Positions 26,254-33,816 of a stretch of 64,000 nucleotides of DNA are shown in pieces. The stretch is taken from assembly GCF_002102265.1 (NCBI RefSeq), contig NZ_LQPG01000011.1, forward strand, positions 62,001 through 126,000, read 5' to 3'. The notes under the pieces are model-generated. The model saw nothing but the letters and a program-made list of their open reading frames with translations, ran no database searches and was not told where the DNA came from. Within the stretch, counting starts at the first letter, position 1; the number at the start of each line of letters is the position of its first letter. The position numbers and the translations under genes are program-made. The stretch comes from Mycolicibacter longobardus (lineage in GTDB: Bacteria; Actinomycetota; Actinomycetes; Mycobacteriales; Mycobacteriaceae).

Positions 26254-27368
26254 AGCGCCTACTGGTCACCCTGTTGAGCATCGCCTGCTTGTCGGCCGCC
26301 ACCGGCTGCCAATGGCGGGGCCTCAATTCGCTGAGCCTGCCCGGAACCGGACACGGTGACAGTTTCTACACGATTTCGGCCCAGCTGCCCGACGTCGTGG
26401 TCATTGAGCAGAACTCTCGCGTGCGAGTCGCCGACGTCAATGTCGGCAATGTGACCAAAATCGAGGTCCAGGACTGGCACGCGCTGGTCACCATGCGAAT
26501 TGACCGCGCCGTGCGCCTTCCGGCGAACAGCACTGCCAAAGTCGGACAGACGAGCCTCCTGGGCTCGATGCACATCGAGTTGGCGCCTCCCACGGATGAA
26601 CCACCGCAGGGCGAACTCCAAGACGGTGCCGTCATCCCGCTGTCGAGGGCCGCCACTTATCCGACCGCTGAACAGACTCTGGCGTCGGTCTCGGTTCTGC
26701 TCAACGGGGGCGGGCTCGCCCAGCTGCAGGAGATCAACCAGAGCTTCGCTCGCGCGCTGGCGGGGCGCGAGAACGACCTGCGCAGCTTGCTGAGTCAACT
26801 GGACACGTTCATCGCTGCGCTCAACGATCAGACCGGCGACATCATCTCGGCCAGCGAGAAGCTGAACGCGCTCGTCGGCCAGTTCGCCCAGCGGAATCCG
26901 ACCGTCGACAGGGCGCTGACAACGATCCCGCAGGCACTGGCCGTGCTTTCCGATCGGCGCACCAAGCTCGCCGATGCCGCCGACGCACTCGGAAAGTTCA
27001 GCGCCATCGCCGTCTCGACCGTGAATCAGAGCAAAGGGGCCCTGGTGGCCAATCTGCGCAATATCGCGCCGGTACTGAGGTCCCTGGCCGACGCCGGTCC
27101 CGCGCTGACCCAGGGGCTGGACTTCCTGTCCACGTACCCGTGGGTCAAGAGCACCGTGCCCAACTGGTTTCGCGGTGATTTCGCCAACATCAGTCTCGTC
27201 GTCGACCTGACTTTGAGCCGGCTGGACAGCGGTCTGTTCACCGGAACACGGTGGGAAGGCGACCTCACCGAGCTGGAACTCCAGTGGGGGAGAACCGTCG
27301 GCCAGATGCCCAGCCCCTACACCGCCGGGAACCCGCTGATCGCCCCGTACCACTTCGGAGGCTACTGA
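26250..27368 (+). CDS. mceE: MceE lipoprotein
   Basis: A 372-residue MCE subunit that is a predicted lipoprotein: MKRLLVTLLSIACLSAATGC places the lipidated cysteine at residue 20, as in LprK-type MceE proteins. The MCE domain follows (IEQNSRVRVADVNVGNVTKI; QTSLLGSMHIELAPP). The C-terminus ends at AGNPLIAPYHFGGY without a long Pro-rich tail. GTG at 26250 overlaps the mceD stop. Confidence 0.92.
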   Translation: MKRLLVTLLSIACLSAATGCQWRGLNSLSLPGTGHGDSFYTISAQLPDVVVIEQNSRVRVADVNVGNVTKIEVQDWHALVTMRIDRAVRLPANSTAKVGQTSLLGSMHIELAPPTDEPPQGELQDGAVIPLSRAATYPTAEQTLASVSVLLNGGGLAQLQEINQSFARALAGRENDLRSLLSQLDTFIAALNDQTGDIISASEKLNALVGQFAQRNPTVDRALTTIPQALAVLSDRRTKLADAADALGKFSAIAVSTVNQSKGALVANLRNIAPVLRSLADAGPALTQGLDFLSTYPWVKSTVPNWFRGDFANISLVVDLTLSRLDSGLFTGTRWEGDLTELELQWGRTVGQMPSPYTAGNPLIAPYHFGGY

Positions 27369-27369
27369 G

Positions 27370-28806
27370 ATGTTTCGGTTGTCACGGGCGGTGTGGACGC
27401 AACTGGCGATCCTGGCCACAGTCACCGTCATCGCCGGAGGCGTGATGGCGTTGGGCTTTGTGAAAGTACCGGCACTGTTCGGGATCGGCCGCTACACGGT
27501 GATAGTCGAACTGCCGGCGTCGGGCGGGTTGTATCCGACGTCGGTGGTGACCTACCGCGGCACCGAGATCGGCAGAGTCAAGGCTATCGACGTCGACCAC
27601 GACGCCGTGCGTGCCGTGCTGAAACTCAACTCGTCGATCAAGGTGCCGGCGCCGGTGAAGGCGGCGGTGCACAGTCGCTCGGCGATCGGCGAGCAGTTCA
27701 TCGAACTGACTCCGATCGGAACGGGAGAGGGCAGGCGGACCCTGCGCGCCGGAGATGTGATCCCGGTGGACAAGGTGCAGATCCCCGCCGATATCGCCGA
27801 ACTGCTTGACGCCACAAACCGTGCGCTACAGGCGATCCCGCACGACAATCTGCAAACCGTCGTCGACGAGGCGCACAAGGCAGTGGGCGGCCTCGGCGCT
27901 GAACTGTCTCGTATCGTGGCGGGATCGACATCCTTGGCGATCCAGGCCGGCGAGGCCGCAGAACCGATTGCGCAGCTGATCGACCAGACGCCGCCGGTGT
28001 TGAACTCGCAAGTGCAGAAAGCAGATTCGATCGCGACGTGGGCGAAGCGGTTGGCGTCGATCACCGACCAGCTCAAGGCCGAAGACCGGGCGTTCTCGGG
28101 CTTGCTCAGCGTCGGCCCTGCGGCACTGGACGAAGGCAACGCGATGCTGGACAGGGTGGCTCCGGCGCTGCCGGTGTTGCTGGCCAACATGGTCAGCCTC
28201 GGTCAGATCGCCGTGACCTTCCACCAGGGCATCGAGCAGCTGCTGGTGTTGTTCCCGCAGGGAACCGCGGTGATGTCGGCGATCACGGTGGCCGATTCAC
28301 ACCTCGACACGCCGTATCGCGGCATCTACCTGGACTTCAACCTCAACATGAACTATCCGCCGCCGTGCAATACCGGGTTCCTGCCCGTTCGCCAGCAACG
28401 TGCACCCAGCCTGGTCGACTATCCGGATCGGCCCGCAGGTGAGCTGTATTGTCGGGTGCCGCAGGATTCGGACCTCAATGTGCGTGGCGCACGCAATATT
28501 CCCTGCGAGAACAATCCGGCCAAACGTGCTGCCTCGGTGGAGTTGTGCGAGAGCGACGAGCCATACATTCCGCTCAACGACGGCTACAACTGGAAGGGCG
28601 ATCCCAACGCGACCCTGTCCGGCCAGTCCGTTCCCCAGGATCCGCCGAGGGTAGTCGCGCCTGAGCCGCCGGTTGCGTTCGTCCCCTACGACCCGCAGAC
28701 CGGAAGTTACATCGGTCCGGACGGGAAGCGGTACACCCAGAGCAACGTGATCTCCGATCGGAAGGACCAGACATGGCAGACCATGCTGATGCCCCCGAGC
28801 GAATAG
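27370..28806 (+). CDS. mceF: MceF protein
   Basis: A 478-residue MCE subunit with a membrane helix (LAILATVTVIAGGVMALGFV), an MCE domain (LPASGGLYPTSVVTYRGTEI; SRSAIGEQFIELTPIGTGEG), a helical region and a C-terminal domain with several cysteines (NYPPPCNTGF, ELYCRVPQ, IPCENNP, VELCESD) typical of MceF. Its last 34 bases overlap the following Mce-associated gene. Confidence 0.92.
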   Translation: MFRLSRAVWTQLAILATVTVIAGGVMALGFVKVPALFGIGRYTVIVELPASGGLYPTSVVTYRGTEIGRVKAIDVDHDAVRAVLKLNSSIKVPAPVKAAVHSRSAIGEQFIELTPIGTGEGRRTLRAGDVIPVDKVQIPADIAELLDATNRALQAIPHDNLQTVVDEAHKAVGGLGAELSRIVAGSTSLAIQAGEAAEPIAQLIDQTPPVLNSQVQKADSIATWAKRLASITDQLKAEDRAFSGLLSVGPAALDEGNAMLDRVAPALPVLLANMVSLGQIAVTFHQGIEQLLVLFPQGTAVMSAITVADSHLDTPYRGIYLDFNLNMNYPPPCNTGFLPVRQQRAPSLVDYPDRPAGELYCRVPQDSDLNVRGARNIPCENNPAKRAASVELCESDEPYIPLNDGYNWKGDPNATLSGQSVPQDPPRVVAPEPPVAFVPYDPQTGSYIGPDGKRYTQSNVISDRKDQTWQTMLMPPSE

Positions 28807-29309
28807 TCGACATACCTGCGCAGCAAGGGTTTTCAAGGGTTCGCATCCTTGCTGTGGCCGGCCTTGTCGTCCTGGGTCTGACCGCTGTGCTCGGCTGGCT
28901 CGGCTACCGAGACCACCAGGTGCGGCAGGCGCAGGCGCAGCGCGAGCAGTTCGTGCAGGTGGCGCGCCAGGCAGCGATCAACCTCACGACGATCAGCTAC
29001 ACGCAGGCCGACGCCGATGTGCAGCGCATCATCGACTCGGCGACCGGAGCATTCCAGGACGATTTCAGCCAGCGATCCCAACCGTTCCTCGACGTGGTCA
29101 AGCGTGCTCAGTCGGAATCGGAGGGCACCGTCACCGAGGCCGGTCTGGAGTCGGTGGACGGTGACCGCGCCGACGTATTGCTGGCGGTGTCGGTTCGCAC
29201 CTCGATCGCCGGAACAGCTCAGCCGGAGCCGCGCCGGTGGCGGATGCGAATCAGCGTGCAGCGCACCGACGATGGCACCAAAGTGTCCAACCTGGTGTTC
29301 GTCCCGTGA
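28773..29309 (+). CDS. Mce-associated membrane protein 1
   Basis: A 178-residue protein with a cytoplasmic N-terminus, one membrane helix (ILAVAGLVVLGLTAVLGWLG) and an extracytoplasmic domain with the Mas-family NLTTISYTQADADVQRIIDS segment and C-terminal strands ending VSNLVFVP. In other mce operons such proteins stabilise the Mce complex. GGAAGGA precedes the ATG at 28773, which lies inside mceF, a long overlap of 34 bases that implies tight coupling. Confidence 0.88.
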   Translation: MADHADAPERIVDIPAQQGFSRVRILAVAGLVVLGLTAVLGWLGYRDHQVRQAQAQREQFVQVARQAAINLTTISYTQADADVQRIIDSATGAFQDDFSQRSQPFLDVVKRAQSESEGTVTEAGLESVDGDRADVLLAVSVRTSIAGTAQPEPRRWRMRISVQRTDDGTKVSNLVFVP

Positions 29310-29770
29310 TCAGGGGTGCGCTGGCCGGCTTGGTCCTGATCCTGGCGCTCGCTGCCGGTTACGTGAGATGGCAGGAGGCTTCAGCGCGGGTGTCTCAGGA
29401 GGCAGCTGCGCAGTCCGTCAGCGCTGCAACCGATGCCACCATCGCCATGCTGTCCTACCGGCCCGACACGGTCGACACCGCCACGGCGGCAGCCGCCGAT
29501 CAGCTGACCGGGTCATTCCGTGACGAATACACCCAGCTGATCGAGAATGTCGTTGCGCCGGGTGCCAAACAGCAGCACATCTCCACCGTGGTCCAGATCC
29601 CAGCGGCGGCCTCGGTGACGGCGAATACCAACCACGCGGTGGTCCTACTCTTCGTCGACCAGACCACGACCGTCGGAAAAGATCCGCCCACCAATACCGC
29701 ATCGAGTGTGCGGGTCACCTTGGACAAGGTGGGCGGCCGGTGGTTCGTCTCGCAGTTCGATCCGGTGTAG
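29306..29770 (+). CDS. Mce-associated membrane protein 2
   Basis: A 154-residue paralogue of the preceding gene. It has an N-terminal membrane helix (RGALAGLVLILALAAGYVRW), a short Ala-rich linker and the same NTF2-like outer domain (ATDATIAMLSYRPDTVDTAT; VGGRWFVSQFDPV). GTG at 29306 overlaps the previous stop by 3 bases. Confidence 0.87.
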   Translation: MIRGALAGLVLILALAAGYVRWQEASARVSQEAAAQSVSAATDATIAMLSYRPDTVDTATAAAADQLTGSFRDEYTQLIENVVAPGAKQQHISTVVQIPAAASVTANTNHAVVLLFVDQTTTVGKDPPTNTASSVRVTLDKVGGRWFVSQFDPV

Positions 29771-29783
29771 GGGGAGGTGGCAG

Positions 29784-30275
29784 ATGAGATACCACGTGAG
29801 TCGCCTGGCGGTGCTGCTGATGGTCATTGCCGGGGCGTCGGCCGCACCCCTGGCCGCTGCCGACAATTCGCGTCTGAACGACGGCGTCGTGACCAACATC
29901 TACACCATTCACCGCGACGCCGGTTGTGCCGAGCGGGTTGCGGTCGATCCCCGGCTACGGCTGGCGGCCGAATGGCACGCCAAAGATGTTCTCGGGCATC
30001 GTGATCTGGACGGCGACCTCGGTTCGGACGGATCCACACCGCAGACCCGGGCTCAGGCCGCCGGATTCCCGGGCGCGGTCGCCCAAACCGTGGCGATCAA
30101 CCCCGCACTGTCGATCAGCGGCATCGAGATCCTCAACCGCTGGTATTACAACCCGGCCGATCTTGCTGTCATGTCCGACTGCGCCAAGTCTGCCGTCGGG
30201 GTGTGGCCGGAGAACAGCTTCGACCGCTCCGTCGTGGTCGCCGTCTACGGTGCGGCGGCTGGCGGCGCCGCGTAG
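29784..30275 (+). CDS. Secreted CAP-domain protein at the end of the mce operon
   Basis: A 163-residue secreted protein. A signal peptide (LAVLLMVIAGASAAPLAAAD) is followed by a CAP/SCP-like domain: RDAGCAERVAVDPRLRLAAE, WHAKDVLGHRDLDGDLGSDG and STPQTRAQAAGFPGAVAQ are the usual CAP segments with the candidate active-site His/Asp. Some CAP proteins bind sterols or lipids, which would fit an mce operon, but this is inference. GGGGGAGGTGG precedes the ATG, 13 bp after the second Mce-associated gene. Confidence 0.82.
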   Translation: MRYHVSRLAVLLMVIAGASAAPLAAADNSRLNDGVVTNIYTIHRDAGCAERVAVDPRLRLAAEWHAKDVLGHRDLDGDLGSDGSTPQTRAQAAGFPGAVAQTVAINPALSISGIEILNRWYYNPADLAVMSDCAKSAVGVWPENSFDRSVVVAVYGAAAGGAA

Positions 30276-30288
30276 TACCGTGATCAGC

Positions 30289-30683
<395 letters not shown>

Positions 30684-30755
30684 CCCAGGGCTGGCCGCCG
30701 GCGGCGACCGCTCCTGCGGCCGACTGTCGTCCCGATGGGGGCTACTTTGTCGTCC

Positions 30756-31217
30756 ATGACGAACGAAGAACAACTCCGGCAGATAGCCAGGGACGTATTC
30801 CCGGACTGGTCGCGGCCGCCCAGGATCGTGGTTGAGCAGATCCGCGAGCTGGTCAGGCGATGGCCGGTTGAAGGCTTCGCCCGCGCGAAGCTGCCCGATC
30901 AGCAGCGCCGTCTGGTGTGGATCGACAGGCAGGCGATCGGGCAGCTGGACTACATCGCGGACGCTGCGGAGGAGCAGAATCTGGCTGCGGTGGTCCGGCC
31001 GCTGAGCCAGGTCACGGGGGTCGACGTCAACGCCTATGGATCAGCGGACGGTTTCGGGGAGCGGACGTACCGGCGTGCAGCGATGGTGTGCTTCGCATCG
31101 GGGGATCCGATCGTGGTCGACACGACCCAACACACGAACGACAGCCTTCGTGGTCACGCCGACCGGTTCATCGATCGAGTACTGGACGCACTGGCGGGCA
31201 TACCCGCCGGGGAATAG
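30756..31217 (+). CDS. Hypothetical protein in an rnpB-flanked islet
   Basis: A 153-residue soluble protein without a recognised family. It is rich in charged residues and opens MTNEEQLRQIARDVFPDW. The centre reads WIDRQAIGQLDYIADAAEEQ and the C-terminus is a helix (DRFIDRVLDALAGIPAGE). ATG at 30756 follows TACTTT by 7 bases, fitting a leaderless transcript. It is enclosed by the two copies of the rnpB 3' end, so it looks like an inserted single-gene element. It occupies the place of Rv2227 but I cannot confirm homology. Confidence 0.65.
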   Translation: MTNEEQLRQIARDVFPDWSRPPRIVVEQIRELVRRWPVEGFARAKLPDQQRRLVWIDRQAIGQLDYIADAAEEQNLAAVVRPLSQVTGVDVNAYGSADGFGERTYRRAAMVCFASGDPIVVDTTQHTNDSLRGHADRFIDRVLDALAGIPAGE

Positions 31218-31231
31218 CCGCGCTCTGAAGC

Positions 31232-31269
31232 GAACAGAGTCCGGCCTAGGGGCCGGCTCGTCCGCCCCG
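31232..31269 (+). repeat. Diverged second copy of the rnpB 3' end
   Basis: Matches 30650-30687 at 32 of 38 positions, including CTCGTCCGCCCC and GTCCGGC. It overlaps the 3' end of the CHAD gene (minus strand), so that the last codons of that protein (RGGRAGP) and its stop come from the repeat. It may be an old attachment-site-like duplication. Confidence 0.7.
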
Positions 31270-32739
31270 GAACGTCGCCATCGATTCGGCGAGCTCATCG
31301 AGTGCCTGGTCGAGTTGGGCGCGGCAGTCGCGGGCGATGTCACGTTCCTGCTGATAGAGCAACCCGTAGGTGAAGGTGTCCTCGCCGGCTTCCTCGGCGG
31401 CCCGGGCCTCGGTGAGCAGATGCTCCCGGCTGACCACGCTGTCCTGATGTTCACCCAGCAGGGTCTGAATGGTCTTGGCCTGTTTCGCGATCGACGGTGC
31501 ACCCATGGCCGAGGCGGTGTAGCGCAGCCGTTTGGCCGCCTTGCGGATCCGGTGCAGGGCGACGTCTTGTCGCGCCCGGTCTCGGCCGGCACCGCTGACG
31601 CGGGTGGCTTTGGCGGCCTTGCGAACTCGCCGGTACGCGGCTCGAATGGTGCCGGGGGAGCGGTCGCCGGGATCTCCAGCGGTGGACTCGGCGGCCAAGG
31701 TCTCGAGGCGATCGAGCAGTTGCCGATACCGGGGCGAGTCCATCGCGGCCACCGATTCGGCCCAACCGGCCCGGTACGCCTCCTCGGCGCCACCCACCAG
31801 ACGCTCGACGACCCGGCCCCGCACCAGCTGCGGCGCCATCCGGTCCAGTGCCCGGCGGTATCGCTGCGCCAGCACCTCGGCGTCCCGGGCGGTCCCGAGT
31901 ACTCCGGCCAGCCAGCGCAGGTCGGCATCGATGGCGCGACTGTCGGTGAACCGGTTGGGCTCCGCTCGCAGCAGACTGCGGATCCGGCGAATGGTCACCC
32001 GCATCTGGTGCACCGCGTCGTCGGCGTCGGCCCGCACCGCGTGCTCGATCACCGGCAGTTGCTCGACCTGTTCGGCGACGGCCTGCAGCAGCGGGTCCGG
32101 ATCGGCCAGAGCGTCGGCGGGTGGCGAGCCCAGTGCCCGCGCCAGCTTCGAACCGTGTCCGGCCGGAGTGGCGCCGGAGTCGACCAGCCGGCCGCTGAGC
32201 CGGTCCAGCAGGGTGGCGTCCGGGTCGCCGGCCCGGAGTTCGATCTCCCACTCCCGCCACCGCTGCTCACCGGTACCGGGTTGGAATGTCGAAGCGGTGA
32301 CATGGTCGTCGCAGAATTCGGCCGCCACGGCACCGTCGTCGCCGTGCAACAGATATACAACGCGGGTGGTGCTGATCCGCGCCACCGGCGCCAGCGGCCG
32401 GCCACGCACCACGGCGCGCACCATCTCGGCCAACTCGGCGGGGACCTCGTCGTCGGCACCGCCCAGCGGCAGACGGACCTCGGTGCGAGCATCCGGACCG
32501 GCCGGCAACTTCAGATGCCAGCCGGCGTCGACGCCCCCGGTCCGGCGGCGCAAGGTGAGCTTTCGGCGTGCCAGATCTTGGGCGGACGTGTCGAAATACA
32601 CCGCCTCCAGGGCCTGCACCGGCCATTGCTCGACTCGTGCCACCCCGGCGACTCCGGTGAATGCCGGTGTCGGTGTCTCCTCGGTGACGTCGAACTTGCG
32701 TTCCACTTCCCGATGATGCGCTGCGCGCGTGCCAGGCAT
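31246..32739 (-). CDS. CYTH-CHAD domain protein (Rv2226-like)
   Basis: A 497-residue protein. Residues ~5-200 form a CYTH triphosphate-tunnel domain with the signature EVERKF (ExExK type) and RRRTGGVDAGWHLKLPAG. Residues ~215-490 form a histidine-rich CHAD domain with repeats such as VHQMRVTIRRIRSLLR and HRIRKAAKRLRYTAS. CYTH-CHAD proteins bind polyphosphate or act on triphosphates. AAGGAGGCGAAG before ATG 32739 fixes the start; the open frame extends much further upstream without meaning. The 3' end lies in the rnpB-derived repeat. Confidence 0.9.
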   Translation of the reverse strand: MPGTRAAHHREVERKFDVTEETPTPAFTGVAGVARVEQWPVQALEAVYFDTSAQDLARRKLTLRRRTGGVDAGWHLKLPAGPDARTEVRLPLGGADDEVPAELAEMVRAVVRGRPLAPVARISTTRVVYLLHGDDGAVAAEFCDDHVTASTFQPGTGEQRWREWEIELRAGDPDATLLDRLSGRLVDSGATPAGHGSKLARALGSPPADALADPDPLLQAVAEQVEQLPVIEHAVRADADDAVHQMRVTIRRIRSLLRAEPNRFTDSRAIDADLRWLAGVLGTARDAEVLAQRYRRALDRMAPQLVRGRVVERLVGGAEEAYRAGWAESVAAMDSPRYRQLLDRLETLAAESTAGDPGDRSPGTIRAAYRRVRKAAKATRVSGAGRDRARQDVALHRIRKAAKRLRYTASAMGAPSIAKQAKTIQTLLGEHQDSVVSREHLLTEARAAEEAGEDTFTYGLLYQQERDIARDCRAQLDQALDELAESMATFRGGRAGP

Positions 32740-32883
32740 CTTCGCCTCCTTACCCTGCACAGTGCCCCATTCAACGGCACCGGCGGCGGGTGCGGGGATA
32801 GGGCGGTGCAAATGGGGTAACAAAGGGGGTAGCCCAGGAAGTGGTGACCTGCGGGATCCCTCGACCTCGACGGAGAAAGCGCC

Positions 32884-33816
32884 ATGGCCATCCTGAATAT
32901 CGCTGTCCTGCTCGCCTTGAGTTCGGCGTTGTGCGTCGCGATCGGTGACGTACTGCAGCAACATGCCGCGCATCGGGTCACCGACAAGTCCATCGGCCAC
33001 ATCGGACTGATTGCGCACCTGCTCCGCAACCGGCGGTGGCGATGGGGCACGCTGGCGCTGATCGCCAGCCTCGGTCTGCAGGCAGCGGCGCTGGGCCGGG
33101 GTTCGGTGCTCCTGGTGCAGCCGCTGCTGACACTGTCGCTGCTGTTCGCCCTGCCGATCTACGCGAGGATGTCGCGTCGCACCGTGGCGGCCCGCGAATG
33201 GATCTGGGCCGGCCTGCTGACCGCCGCGGTGAGCGTGATCGTGACCGTGGGCAACCCGCAGGCCGGTCTTTCCAAAGCTTCGGTTCAGACGTGGGCCGTC
33301 GTGGCCGCGGTCTTGGGTCCGCTGCTGCTGGTGTGCGTCGTCGTGGCGCAGGTCCGCGGCGGCGCCCCGGCAGCGGTGCTGTTCGCCTTGGCGTCGGGTT
33401 CGCTCTGGGGCGTCTTCGCCGTGCTCACCAAGGAGGTCGTCCACACGCTGGGGGACGGGGTATGGGCGGTGGCCCGGACACCGCAGCTCTACGCCTGGCT
33501 GCTGGTCATGCTGGGTGGCGTCATCTGGAGTCAGGCGGCATTTCGGGCCGGGCCCCTGACCGCGTCGATGCCGGCCCTGCAGGTTTCGCAGCCGGTGGTG
33601 GCGGCGGTACTGGGGGTCGTCGTGCTCGACGAGACGCTGAACACGGGCCCCGCCGGAATGATTGCTTTGGCAGCGGCAGCGCTGGTGATGGCGGCGTCGA
33701 TCTTCCAGCTTGCGCGCGACGACGCCGTCGCGACGTGCGGCCCGGCAGACCGGGACGGTGGCCGGGCTGAACCGATAGCTCCAGCGACAGGCGCGCGCGG
33801 GGGCCTGAGACGCTAA
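32884..33816 (+). CDS. DMT-superfamily transporter (EamA-like)
   Basis: A 310-residue membrane protein of about 9-10 helices, similar to the mycobacterial DMT-type transporters. Seen segments are LALSSALCVAIGDVLQQHAA at the start, LGRGSVLLVQPLLTLSLLFA, SGSLWGVFAVLTKEVVHTLG and QPVVAAVLGVVVLDETL. The Gln/Ser-rich loops give no substrate. CGGAGAAAG precedes the ATG at 32884. It is divergent from the CHAD gene and overlaps the end of mmpL by 4 bp (convergent). Confidence 0.82.
   Translation: MAILNIAVLLALSSALCVAIGDVLQQHAAHRVTDKSIGHIGLIAHLLRNRRWRWGTLALIASLGLQAAALGRGSVLLVQPLLTLSLLFALPIYARMSRRTVAAREWIWAGLLTAAVSVIVTVGNPQAGLSKASVQTWAVVAAVLGPLLLVCVVVAQVRGGAPAAVLFALASGSLWGVFAVLTKEVVHTLGDGVWAVARTPQLYAWLLVMLGGVIWSQAAFRAGPLTASMPALQVSQPVVAAVLGVVVLDETLNTGPAGMIALAAAALVMAASIFQLARDDAVATCGPADRDGGRAEPIAPATGARGGLRR

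Noticed and set aside
32740..32883. Promoter palindrome in the CHAD/DMT gap (CCCCATT...AATGGGG)
   Set aside because: Arms are widely separated and weak; not reported as a site.
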